Positions 8,401 through 15,165 of a stretch of DNA of 24,156 bases are shown piece after piece. Under the pieces are notes generated by a model. It was not told the origin of the DNA and did not search any database. It saw only the letters and a program-made list of their open reading frames with translations. Numbering within the stretch: the first letter of the stretch is position 1; each line of letters starts with the position of its first letter. The position numbers were made by a program, and so were the translations under genes. The stretch is from CAYTET01 sp964436975. Lineage in GTDB: Bacteria > Bacillota_I > Bacilli_A > Erysipelotrichales > Erysipelotrichaceae. The stretch is taken from contig CAYTET010000026.1 in NCBI GenBank assembly GCA_964436975.1, forward strand, positions 1 through 24,156, given 5' to 3'.

Positions 8401-8631
8401 TCAGTCGATGATGTAAGGCAGCAGTGCCATCTGACGGGCCCGCTTAATCGCGATCGCCAGCATCCGCTGATACTTGGCGCAGGTCCCGGTAACGCGGCGC
8501 GGGATTATCTTCCCGTTAGCCGAGATAAATTTCTTTAATAACTCAGTGTCCTTGTAGTCGATGTAGGTAATGTTCATCTTGGTGAAATAACATACCTTTT
8601 TGCGGCTCGGACGGGTTTTCTTAAAAGCCAT
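8401..8631 (-). CDS. rpsR: 30S ribosomal protein S18
   Basis: S18 pairs with S6 on the platform of the small ribosomal subunit. The 76-residue length is typical. Recognisable segments are RKKVCYF near the N-terminus, YIDYKDTELLKKFIS, and the conserved basic GKIIPRRVTGTCAKYQR followed by LAIAIKRARQMALLPY. A GGAG ribosome binding site precedes ATG 8631. It is the last gene of the rpsF-ssb-rpsR operon. Confidence 0.98.
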   Translation of the reverse strand: MAFKKTRPSRKKVCYFTKMNITYIDYKDTELLKKFISANGKIIPRRVTGTCAKYQRMLAIAIKRARQMALLPYIID

Positions 8632-8652
8632 TATTGGCTCCTTTCCATTTCT

Positions 8653-9147
8653 TTAAAAAGGCAGATCGTCACTGGAAATATTCAGTGTCGGCGTATCCTG
8701 CTGATTGGCATCAGCAGCGGAACTGCCATCATACGCCGGTTCATCCGGATAGTAAGAATCTGCTGACGGCTGCTGTGTACCACCTGCCGGCAGGCGGCTG
8801 TCATTTGATCCCTTCGGATCAAGCAGCTGCACATTGTCGCAGACAACTTCCGTCACGTATACTTTTCTTCCGGGTGTCTGGGGATCATCATACGAGCGGG
8901 ACTGCAGACGGCCTTCAACGCCCAGCTGTGAACCCTTGTGGGTATACTGCTGGACAATCTCAGCGGTCTTCTCCCAAGCCACGCAGCTCAGAAAATCAGC
9001 CTGCGGCTGTGACTGGTCGGCAGCGTTATTGCGGGAATAGCGGCGGTCAACGGCTAACGTGAAAGTTGCCACCGACTTGCCGGAATTGGTCTTGCGCAGC
9101 TGCGCATCGCGCGTCAGGCGCCCAATCAGGATTACTCGATTAATCAT
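8653..9147 (-). CDS. ssb: Single-stranded DNA-binding protein
   Basis: SSB coats single-stranded DNA in replication and repair. It has 164 residues: an OB-fold over about 1-105 starting MINRVILIGRLTRDAQLR, then a flexible Gln/Ser/Pro/Asp-rich linker. It ends in the acidic tip DDLPF, the conserved docking peptide for partner proteins. It lies between rpsF and rpsR, the standard Bacillota arrangement, 16 bases after rpsF and 21 before rpsR. Confidence 0.98.
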   Translation of the reverse strand: MINRVILIGRLTRDAQLRKTNSGKSVATFTLAVDRRYSRNNAADQSQPQADFLSCVAWEKTAEIVQQYTHKGSQLGVEGRLQSRSYDDPQTPGRKVYVTEVVCDNVQLLDPKGSNDSRLPAGGTQQPSADSYYPDEPAYDGSSAADANQQDTPTLNISSDDLPF

Positions 9148-9163
9148 ATGATCTGTTTACCTC

Positions 9164-9457
9164 TTACTCGTCCAAATTGACGATCATGTTACGGACAACG
9201 TTGGGACTAATCCGGCAGATACGATCAAGTTCGTTGACAATCGCATTGTCAGCATGGAACGTGACAACAACATAATATCCTTTAGTCATGTTATCGATCT
9301 TGTAAGCTAAGTCCCGCATTCCCCAGTGCTCCTCGTCGACATTGTCGACGGTGCCTTTGCCATCGGTGATGATGGCATTGAGCTGATCAATGGTCTGCTG
9401 GCGGACGGCTTCTTCAAGGGATGAGTTAAGGATATACATCATTTCGTATTTTCTCAT
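9164..9457 (-). CDS. rpsF: 30S ribosomal protein S6
   Basis: S6 forms a heterodimer with S18 in the small subunit. From ATG 9457 the protein has 97 residues, the usual length, starting MRKYEMMYIL. Family segments include HWGMRDLAYKI and GYYVVVTFHAD. The start is fixed by AGAAGGAGG about 9 bases upstream; the frame stays open further upstream to 9547, but that part is leader RNA, not protein. First gene of its operon, with a clear promoter. Confidence 0.97.
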   Translation of the reverse strand: MRKYEMMYILNSSLEEAVRQQTIDQLNAIITDGKGTVDNVDEEHWGMRDLAYKIDNMTKGYYVVVTFHADNAIVNELDRICRISPNVVRNMIVNLDE

Positions 9458-9480
9458 TCTTTGACACCTCCTTCTGGTCT

Positions 9481-9527
9481 GACGGCCCTTACGGGCAAGG
9501 AGTAAATATGGTACATATCTACCCGTG
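9481..9527 (-). ncRNA. Structured 5' leader of rpsF, candidate S6:S18 autoregulatory element
   Basis: The transcript between the predicted start near 9527 and the rpsF ribosome binding site can form a hairpin at 9492-9525: CGGG pairs with CCCG, and TAGATATG pairs with CATATTTA (one G-U), with an asymmetric bulge. A GGGCCGTC segment follows. Known S6:S18-binding leaders upstream of rpsF carry an unpaired CCG next to a stem. The CCG here is compatible, but I have not folded the RNA or matched it to the published consensus. Confidence 0.35.
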
Positions 9528-9533
9528 ATAATT

Positions 9534-9562
9534 ATTTTAACAAACAACGCCCCTGTTGTAAA
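9534..9562 (-). promoter_or_regulatory. Promoter of the rpsF-ssb-rpsR operon
   Basis: Minus-strand TTTACA (9557-9562), a 17-base spacer and TAAAAT (9534-9539), the latter preceded by TGT to give an extended -10 (TGtTAAAAT). The predicted start of transcription is about 70 bases before the rpsF ATG. Confidence 0.8.
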
Positions 9563-9615
9563 GTCAATCGGACCCTTTCCACCACCTAAATAGCCGTTAA
9601 AACCCCGCTTTTCCT

Positions 9616-9640
9616 AAGAAAAAAGGCATCCACCGGAGCC
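9616..9640 (-). terminator. Probable terminator after the GT14 gene
   Basis: On the minus strand GGCTCC, loop GGT, GGA-T-GCC forms a short stem with one bulged T, followed by TTTTTTCTT. It lies about 40 bases after the glycosyltransferase stop and would close the ispD-to-GT14 operon. The stem is short, so confidence is moderate. Confidence 0.55.
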
Positions 9641-9678
9641 AGCGGGCCGCAATGGCCAATCCATATCAGATCCGAAGA

Positions 9679-10602
9679 TTATTTCGCTTTTTCAGCCGGC
9701 TGGCTGGCCAGGGCCGCCACATAATCAATGATGTCACGGTCGATGTTTTCATCAAACTTACGGGCAAACATCCGGTCGGATGATTTCAGCTGAGCCGCAT
9801 CGGACATGTGAAATACATAAGGCGAACCCGGCTTTGCCCCGGGCCGGTGCCATTCAATCAGCCGCATACAGGCTTTGTAATCATCAATTCTGTCGCGGCA
9901 ATAAAGGCGGGAGGCAAAAGGCGATCCTGCCACAAGCGACTGCAAAAAGGCTTCATCGGCACAGCTGCCTTTGGAAAAATAGCGTTCAATATCGTTTTGC
10001 CGGGCCAGCACATATTTAACCAGATCATCGGTTATGCTGAACCAGGCGGCTCCGAAGCGCAGCGGATACGGGTTCTTTTTGGTTCGGTCGACCCCGGCCA
10101 GCTGCTGAATCTTCAGCGACGCTCTTTCAGCCAGGCTGCCCGCAGGGAATAAGTGATACAGGGAAAGCCGGCTGCGCTGTCTCTTATCAAAAGCCGGGGT
10201 GCAGAAATGGATGAATTCCCACCCGGCGTTTTGGTTAAAGAAAGAATGGATCTCATCCTGGTTCTTCAGCGGCAGATCAGCCCCTGACAGCATGTGATAA
10301 TAGGCATAGGGTCCCCGGGCTGCCGCTGCGGCCAGCAGGATAAGTTCGGCTTTGACAACCGAAAATTCGCCCCAGTTTACTTTCATTGGCGCAACAATAA
10401 AAAAACCGGCCTTTTTGACATGGGTACGGCATGTTTCCGGGCTGAAATCTTTGGCCCGGGCATCGACATGCAGATAGATGTCATTTCGCTCATCGTCTAA
10501 AAGCCCCAGCAGCTTATTCAGCTGGCCAAATTGGCGGTGGGCTATTATCAGGCAGGCATGGCGGCCAGCCGCCGGCTTTGTTTTATCTTTTTTCTCACTC
10601 AT
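9679..10602 (-). CDS. GT14-family (core-2/I-branching type) glycosyltransferase
   Basis: A 307-residue glycosyltransferase resembling beta-1,6-N-acetylglucosaminyltransferases of CAZy family GT14. Key segments are HACLIIAHRQFGQL near the N-terminus, DIYLHVDARAKD (about 41-52), VNWGEFSVVKAELILL and YYHMLSGADLPLK (about 101-113), the most characteristic motif of the family. There is no signal peptide or membrane segment, so the enzyme is probably cytoplasmic and uses a nucleotide sugar to modify a surface glycan precursor; the acceptor is unknown. It is the last gene of its operon, 26 bases after the spermidine-synthase-like gene, with AGGAGC before ATG 10602. Family is firm; donor and acceptor are not determined. 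Confidence 0.88.
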   Translation of the reverse strand: MSEKKDKTKPAAGRHACLIIAHRQFGQLNKLLGLLDDERNDIYLHVDARAKDFSPETCRTHVKKAGFFIVAPMKVNWGEFSVVKAELILLAAAAARGPYAYYHMLSGADLPLKNQDEIHSFFNQNAGWEFIHFCTPAFDKRQRSRLSLYHLFPAGSLAERASLKIQQLAGVDRTKKNPYPLRFGAAWFSITDDLVKYVLARQNDIERYFSKGSCADEAFLQSLVAGSPFASRLYCRDRIDDYKACMRLIEWHRPGAKPGSPYVFHMSDAAQLKSSDRMFARKFDENIDRDIIDYVAALASQPAEKAK

Positions 10603-10628
10603 TTTATGCTCCTGTGAATGCTTTTCTT

Positions 10629-12221
10629 CTATCCTATGATTCCGGCCAGTCCGTATTCCCAGAAGCGGTGGCGGTAATAGACAAGTTCATTGGATATCAT
10701 GGCATCGATTACTTCCATGCCCAATAGCTCGACCGGGGCCTTGTCATCAGTCATGACCAGACGGCCGGCGGTATATGCGGCCAGCTTCAAACTGTTGGTC
10801 TGCAGAAAGTTATGCAGCCGGACATCGCCAACAGCGGCCAGCTGGCCGGTCAGATTTGTTAAGGCGTCGGCATTGTTTGTCGCAAACATCTCCATATTGC
10901 TGGCCGAGGGCACCTCCAGGGTATAAACATGGCTGAACACGGCTCCGACCGTATCGCCAAGATGCGCATTGATGCCTTCCGGGTCCGTGCTGTACATATT
11001 CATATTGACAACCATTACCCCGCCCGGAGTCAGATGACTGCTGACCTGCTGGAAAAACTCGATGGTGCTCATCTGGAAAGGAATGGTGATGTCGCGGTAG
11101 GCATCAACCATGATCACATCATATTTGTGACTGTCCGTGTTCAGAAAAGCCCGGCCATCATAGGTATAAACCGGAATAGTGTGGTCCAGATCAAAATAAG
11201 TCAGGGCCAGTTCAGTGATTTTTTCATCAATCTCCACGCCTGTTACAGCCAGATCAGGATAATACTGCTGGCACTGGGTGGCATAAGTGCCTGTTCCCAT
11301 GCCCAGAATCAGAACGCTGCCGCTGCCATCAGCCACGCCGGCCAAAGCCGGGGCCATCAGGGCATAGTCGTAATACATGCCGGTCAGTCCGCCGCCGTTA
11401 ACCTTGATGGACTGGACGCCGAACATGACATTGGTTGACAGAATGGTCTGGCTGCTGTCCTGCTTTACCTGCAGATAGTTATAGACCGATTCTCCTTCAT
11501 AGACCACTCCGGTCTCCCAGAAAGCCGTCCGGCCGGTGCAGCCGAAAACAGCACAGACCAGATAAACGGCAATGAAGATGACCGTCCGGAGAATCTTCTG
11601 GCGGCTGGAGATGAAGAAAACGGCTCCGATAGCCAGCAGAATGCCGGAAAACAGGATAAACGTTGCGGCAGTGCCGATGGAAGGAATAGTTACGAAGGTC
11701 GGCAGAAAGGTGCCGATGATGCTGCCGACGGTGTTATAGGCACCCAGCCGGCCGACAACCGTGCCGGTGCTGTCCAGATTGCTGACGGAATACTTCACTA
11801 ATGACGGCGTGACCGTGCCCAATAGAAACAGCGGAAAGACAAACAGAACCATACAGGTCACAAAGGCAGCCCAGATCAGAAAGTTGGTATCAATGGCGAT
11901 GACCAGCAGACCGGTGACCAGCAGAATGATGTATTTACCTAAAACCGGAATAGCCGCAATCCAGACGGCGGATATCATTATCCGCTTGTACAGGCTGGCC
12001 GGATCGGGATTCCGGTCGGCCATCTTGCCGCCCCAGATGTTGCCCAGGGCCATGGCAATCATGATTGTGGCGATTATTATCGTCCAGACAATCTGGGACG
12101 AACTGAAATACGGGGCAATCAGCCGGCTGGCGGCCAGTTCAACGGCCATGACGCCCATCCCGGAAAAGAACTCGGTAAGGTAAAGATAGTTTTTGCTGGA
12201 AAGAATTTTTGGCTGATCCAT
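10629..12221 (-). CDS. Membrane protein fused to a spermidine-synthase-like methyltransferase-fold domain
   Basis: A 530-residue protein. The N-terminal half (about 10-230) has six to seven hydrophobic helices beginning with LTEFFSGMGVMAVELAASR, as in fused MFS/spermidine-synthase proteins. The C-terminal half (about 235-500) is a Rossmann fold of spermidine-synthase type. It has a nucleotide-binding loop ILGMGTGTYA (about 305-314), an acidic ribose ligand GVEIDE (about 328-333), YDGRAFL with Asp355 and VDAYRD with Asp373. In classical SpeE a catalytic aspartate lies near the last of these. No speD or other polyamine gene lies nearby, so polyamine synthesis is not shown; a membrane-linked aminopropyl or methyl transfer is equally possible. 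AAGGAGG precedes ATG 12221. Architecture is clear; substrate is unknown. Confidence 0.85.
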   Translation of the reverse strand: MDQPKILSSKNYLYLTEFFSGMGVMAVELAASRLIAPYFSSSQIVWTIIIATIMIAMALGNIWGGKMADRNPDPASLYKRIMISAVWIAAIPVLGKYIILLVTGLLVIAIDTNFLIWAAFVTCMVLFVFPLFLLGTVTPSLVKYSVSNLDSTGTVVGRLGAYNTVGSIIGTFLPTFVTIPSIGTAATFILFSGILLAIGAVFFISSRQKILRTVIFIAVYLVCAVFGCTGRTAFWETGVVYEGESVYNYLQVKQDSSQTILSTNVMFGVQSIKVNGGGLTGMYYDYALMAPALAGVADGSGSVLILGMGTGTYATQCQQYYPDLAVTGVEIDEKITELALTYFDLDHTIPVYTYDGRAFLNTDSHKYDVIMVDAYRDITIPFQMSTIEFFQQVSSHLTPGGVMVVNMNMYSTDPEGINAHLGDTVGAVFSHVYTLEVPSASNMEMFATNNADALTNLTGQLAAVGDVRLHNFLQTNSLKLAAYTAGRLVMTDDKAPVELLGMEVIDAMISNELVYYRHRFWEYGLAGIIG

Positions 12222-12233
12222 AGTCTGGCCTCC

Positions 12234-12989
12234 TTAAGAAAGATATATGCTCATATCGGTTTTATACACCTGCCCATCCTTGGAAGTGATGGTGACAGTC
12301 AGGGCCGAAAAATCAAAAGTGATAACATAGGAATAGTCCGCCGGTGCAACCGCGGTATCATCTGACTGCAGGGCGGCTTTAACATAAACCGCACTGGCAC
12401 TCTGACTTGTCAGATTGTATTCCATAAACTTGTATAAAGCCAGTTTCTTTACCTGCTGATAGTCAGCGGCATCGGCCGTTTCGGCGATCATCCAGCTGCG
12501 GCTGCCGTCGGTGCCGTAATAGAGTTTGTATTCGCGGTCCGGCTGGTCAAAGTCCAGCTGGTAGAAAACGGCCTGACCGGCTTTGATAGAGGCCTGATAA
12601 GGCTGGTCTTCATACTCTTTGATGCGGTAAACATAATTATGGGACAGCAGAAAATGCACTTCGATATTATCGATTTCCTTTTCAGCTTCATCATACAGGG
12701 TGATGACGCCAGAGAATATATAGTCGGACGAATTGTAGATTGTTACGTAGTAGCTGCCGTTATTCTCATCACAGAAAAACTGGATCTGGCTTTTGTCCTG
12801 GCTGACCGTGCGCAGATACTTCTGCTGATTCGCCGATAAATCTTCCTTGTAATACTGCCGGCTTTTGGTATCAGCCCACAGCCGCACCGCCAGCACAAAG
12901 AGGCCGACTATAACCAGCATGACGGCCAGTGCCAGCAAAATCGTCTTATAACGTTTGGCCGGCCGGCTGGTAATATCAGTTTTCTTCAT
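12234..12989 (-). CDS. Unrecognised single-pass membrane-anchored protein
   Basis: I do not recognise this 251-residue protein. It has a basic N-terminus, one strong hydrophobic helix at about residues 16-37, then a soluble, probably extracytoplasmic region. That region is rich in beta-strand-like alternation, Tyr and Asp (for example GSYYVTIYNSS and VITLYDEAEKEI), which suggests an Ig-like or other beta fold. There are no catalytic motifs and only one cysteine. The ATG overlaps the stop codon of the aminopeptidase gene (ATGA), and the next gene begins 12 bases after its stop, so it is firmly within the operon. A role as partner of the downstream membrane spermidine-synthase-like protein is a guess from position. 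Confidence 0.75.
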   Translation of the reverse strand: MKKTDITSRPAKRYKTILLALAVMLVIVGLFVLAVRLWADTKSRQYYKEDLSANQQKYLRTVSQDKSQIQFFCDENNGSYYVTIYNSSDYIFSGVITLYDEAEKEIDNIEVHFLLSHNYVYRIKEYEDQPYQASIKAGQAVFYQLDFDQPDREYKLYYGTDGSRSWMIAETADAADYQQVKKLALYKFMEYNLTSQSASAVYVKAALQSDDTAVAPADYSYVITFDFSALTVTITSKDGQVYKTDMSIYLS

Positions 12990-14227
12990 CCGGCCCTCAT
13001 CAGGTCTTCGATGTCACTGACTTCCTTGACGATATCCTCCGACAGCACCTTGCAGCCGGTCTCGGTAATCACCAGATCATCTTCGATGCGGATGCCGATG
13101 CCTTCTTCTTCAATGTAAAGACCCGGCTCATCGGTGATGATATTACCGCACTGCAGCGGCATCTGACGCATCTGCACATCATGGCACTGCAGACCCAGCA
13201 TGTGGGAAACAGAGTGATAGTAGTAATCCCGGATGGTCTTTCCCTTGGTCAGCAGACCCAGCAGCTTAAGCTGCTCATTATAGAAGTCTATTACCATCAT
13301 GTTCAGCTGGTAAAGAGACTGATGGGGACCGGCAGCCTGGGCCACCATCTTATTGGCCTGCAGCACTATCTGGTAAATCTCTTTCTGCCGGTCGGTAAAG
13401 CGGCCGCTGAGCGGGAAAGTACGGGTGATATCGGCGCAGTACAGCTTATAGCTGGCCCCAAGATCACACAGCACCAGATCGTCTTTATCAAACCGGCTGT
13501 TGTTGGATGCATAATGCAGCGTGGTAGCCCGCCGGCCGCCCGCCACAATTGAGGGAAAAGAATGGCCGCACTGCTGACACTTCAGCACATAGTCAAAACG
13601 GGCTTCCAGTTCGTTTTCCCAAAGGCATCCGGAAGCGTCCTTCATCATGGCTTTAAGGCCGGCATTGGTTACTTCTATTGCTTTGCTAAGGCAGCTGATC
13701 TCATCAGCATCCTTAACGCTGCGCAGCCTGTAAATCAATTCATACAAATCATGAATCTGCACATCGGGCTGCCGGCTGTGCCACTGGTTAAACAGATCGG
13801 ACACCTGGTTAGGGGCCTTAAGGGTCTGCTTAGATAAGTCACCCCAGAGCTGGCGGGGTTCATTCTGAAAGCCGCCTTTAGTCAGCTGGCTGTCGATAAA
13901 CGATTCAAAGTCCGTACTGAAGCGGATGTCGTCAATACCGCAGACGGCCTTGGCCTGATCCGGCAAAAGCCGGCCCCCGATCCATTTGGCCTGCACGGCA
14001 TCAAAAGGCGGAATGAAGAGAATTGGATGGCTGCTGCCGTCGTTTTTCAGGATGACCAGCATCATATCCTCATAGTTCAGTCCGGTCAGATAATAAAAAG
14101 TCCGGTCAACTTCAAACGGATACTTCTCATCGCCGCTGCTGTAGGGGCTGTTGCCCGATATCAGCAGGGCCAGGGCATTGACCGGCAATAAAGCGGCCAG
14201 TTCATCACGGCGTTTCTGATAATTCAT
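12986..14227 (-). CDS. pepP: M24B-family Xaa-Pro aminopeptidase
   Basis: A cytoplasmic dimetal peptidase that removes an N-terminal residue preceding proline. About 413 residues: an N-terminal creatinase-like domain (about 1-170, with DRTFYYLTGL) and a C-terminal pita-bread domain. Metal ligands read as in E. coli PepP: an Asp in LCDLGASY, an Asp in YCADITRTFP, a His in SVSHMLGL, a Glu in TDEPGLYIE and a Glu in GIRIEDDLVI (257, 268, 344, 369 and 384 when counted from GTG 14233, two lower from ATG 14227). I prefer ATG 14227, ten bases after AAAGGAGG; GTG 14233 is only four bases after it. The gene lies 40 bases after ispD and overlaps the next gene by 4 bases. Confidence 0.94.
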   Translation of the reverse strand: MNYQKRRDELAALLPVNALALLISGNSPYSSGDEKYPFEVDRTFYYLTGLNYEDMMLVILKNDGSSHPILFIPPFDAVQAKWIGGRLLPDQAKAVCGIDDIRFSTDFESFIDSQLTKGGFQNEPRQLWGDLSKQTLKAPNQVSDLFNQWHSRQPDVQIHDLYELIYRLRSVKDADEISCLSKAIEVTNAGLKAMMKDASGCLWENELEARFDYVLKCQQCGHSFPSIVAGGRRATTLHYASNNSRFDKDDLVLCDLGASYKLYCADITRTFPLSGRFTDRQKEIYQIVLQANKMVAQAAGPHQSLYQLNMMVIDFYNEQLKLLGLLTKGKTIRDYYYHSVSHMLGLQCHDVQMRQMPLQCGNIITDEPGLYIEEEGIGIRIEDDLVITETGCKVLSEDIVKEVSDIEDLMRAG

Positions 14228-14267
14228 CTTCACAAGTCCTCCTTTGATACAAGCTGGCTGCAGTCTT

Positions 14268-14912
14268 CTATTTCACATCCTGCATGGTTGTAATTTTCCG
14301 GTTGGCCGGACTGCCGCTGACTACAAAGACACGGCTGCGGCCAAACTTTTCTATAACCTGGGCTTCGTCAGTGGCAACAAAGCCGGCGTCCAACGCTTTC
14401 TTATAGGCCTCCAGCAGCCCGTCAGCCGCAAATCCCTGCGGGGTCTGGGCCTGAAAGATATTCTGCCGGTCCATGGTTTCCGCAACATAGCCGCCAGCAA
14501 CTTTCTTTATCGTATCCGCCGCCCGGACCGCCGGAATGACCGCGTCATGGGCTGCCAGGGCCTGCTTGATTCTATCCAGCTGCTCGCAGCTAAGAAAAGG
14601 CCGGGCGCCGTCATGAACCAGGACAAACGGCTGGTTGACAGCCAGCAGGCCGTTATAGACGCTGTCACAGCGGTTGGCCCCGCCCAGACAGTACACAACT
14701 TTTCCGCTGTTGTCATCCTTGCCCAATAGATACTGCATTACTTCCGTATTGACGACCGCCACCAGCTGGCCGCAGTCGGCATCATCCATAAACAGTCTCA
14801 GGCTGCGGTCAATGACCCGGCTGCCGTCGGCAAACTGATAAAGCATCTTGGAATAAGCGGCCCCGAACCGCTGTGAACGGCCGGCCGCCACGATAACAGC
14901 AGAATATTTCAT
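14268..14912 (-). CDS. ispD: 2-C-methyl-D-erythritol 4-phosphate cytidylyltransferase (IspD)
   Basis: IspD transfers CMP from CTP to methylerythritol phosphate in the non-mevalonate isoprenoid pathway. The 214 residues are slightly shorter than most. Motifs are VIVAAGRSQRFG (about 6-17, the nucleotide loop, with Ser where Gly is common), Lys22 in YSKML, VHDGARPF, AVRAADTIKKV and RQNIFQAQTPQGF. No ispF neighbour is present, and the related ribitol-5-phosphate cytidylyltransferase (TarI) shares the fold, but the AADTIK and AQTPQGF segments fit IspD well. It is the first gene of a probable five-gene operon, with an extended -10 promoter and GGGGG before ATG 14912. Confidence 0.88.
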   Translation of the reverse strand: MKYSAVIVAAGRSQRFGAAYSKMLYQFADGSRVIDRSLRLFMDDADCGQLVAVVNTEVMQYLLGKDDNSGKVVYCLGGANRCDSVYNGLLAVNQPFVLVHDGARPFLSCEQLDRIKQALAAHDAVIPAVRAADTIKKVAGGYVAETMDRQNIFQAQTPQGFAADGLLEAYKKALDAGFVATDEAQVIEKFGRSRVFVVSGSPANRKITTMQDVK

Positions 14913-14938
14913 GCCTGTTTCCCCCAGCGATTTTCCCT

Positions 14939-14947
14939 ATTTTAGCA
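14939..14947 (-). promoter_or_regulatory. Extended -10 promoter of the ispD operon
   Basis: TGcTAAAAT on the minus strand, about 27 bases upstream of the ispD ATG. The -35 region (TTAAAC, 17 bases further upstream) is poor, as is common for extended -10 promoters. Confidence 0.6.
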
Positions 14948-14991
14948 TACTTAACACCGCCGTTTAATCGGCCTTGTGAATATATTCTTAT

Positions 14992-15018
14992 TTCACAGCG
15001 GCCGAAATGTTATATACT
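14992..15018 (+). promoter_or_regulatory. Possible distal promoter of nrdJ
   Basis: TTCACA (14992-14997) and TATACT (15013-15018) are separated by 15 bases, shorter than optimal. If used, it would give nrdJ a leader of about 140 bases containing a small AGAAG/CTTCT hairpin and a GC-rich stretch. Weak evidence. Confidence 0.3.
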
Positions 15019-15085
15019 AACAGCAGAAGGTTGCTTCTTACAGGTAATGGACGGCCCTGGATTTGGAGTCTGCCGCGCCGGCTGA

Positions 15086-15101
15086 ATGAAAACTGTTTCA
15101 T
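15086..15101. promoter_or_regulatory. Perfect dyad upstream of the nrdJ promoter, candidate operator
   Basis: ATGAAA-ACTG-TTTCAT is a perfect 6-bp inverted repeat over 16 bases, just upstream of the proximal nrdJ promoter. It is not a good NrdR box (consensus ACACWATATATWGTGT), although the bases immediately following (ATATTTTGTGT, 15100-15110) match the right half of such a box, and ACACTATTT (15141-15149) matches a left half. Confidence 0.35.
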
Positions 15102-15121
15102 ATTTTGTGTCTGTTTTTTTA

Positions 15122-15130
15122 TGTTAAAAT
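15122..15130 (+). promoter_or_regulatory. Extended -10 promoter of nrdJ
   Basis: TGtTAAAAT ends 35 bases before the nrdJ ATG, preceded by a T-rich tract and TTTTGT at 15103-15108, which serves as a poor -35 with a 16-base spacer. It is the same extended -10 form as in front of rpsF and ispD. Confidence 0.6.
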
Positions 15131-15165
15131 CTGTAAGAATACACTATTTCAGGGGGGCCTAACGT

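Noticed and set aside
15019..15165. Cobalamin riboswitch upstream of the B12-dependent reductase
   Set aside because: A segment reading TTTGGAGTCTGCCG faintly recalls the B12 box, but the conserved core elements and overall length of an adenosylcobalamin riboswitch are not present.
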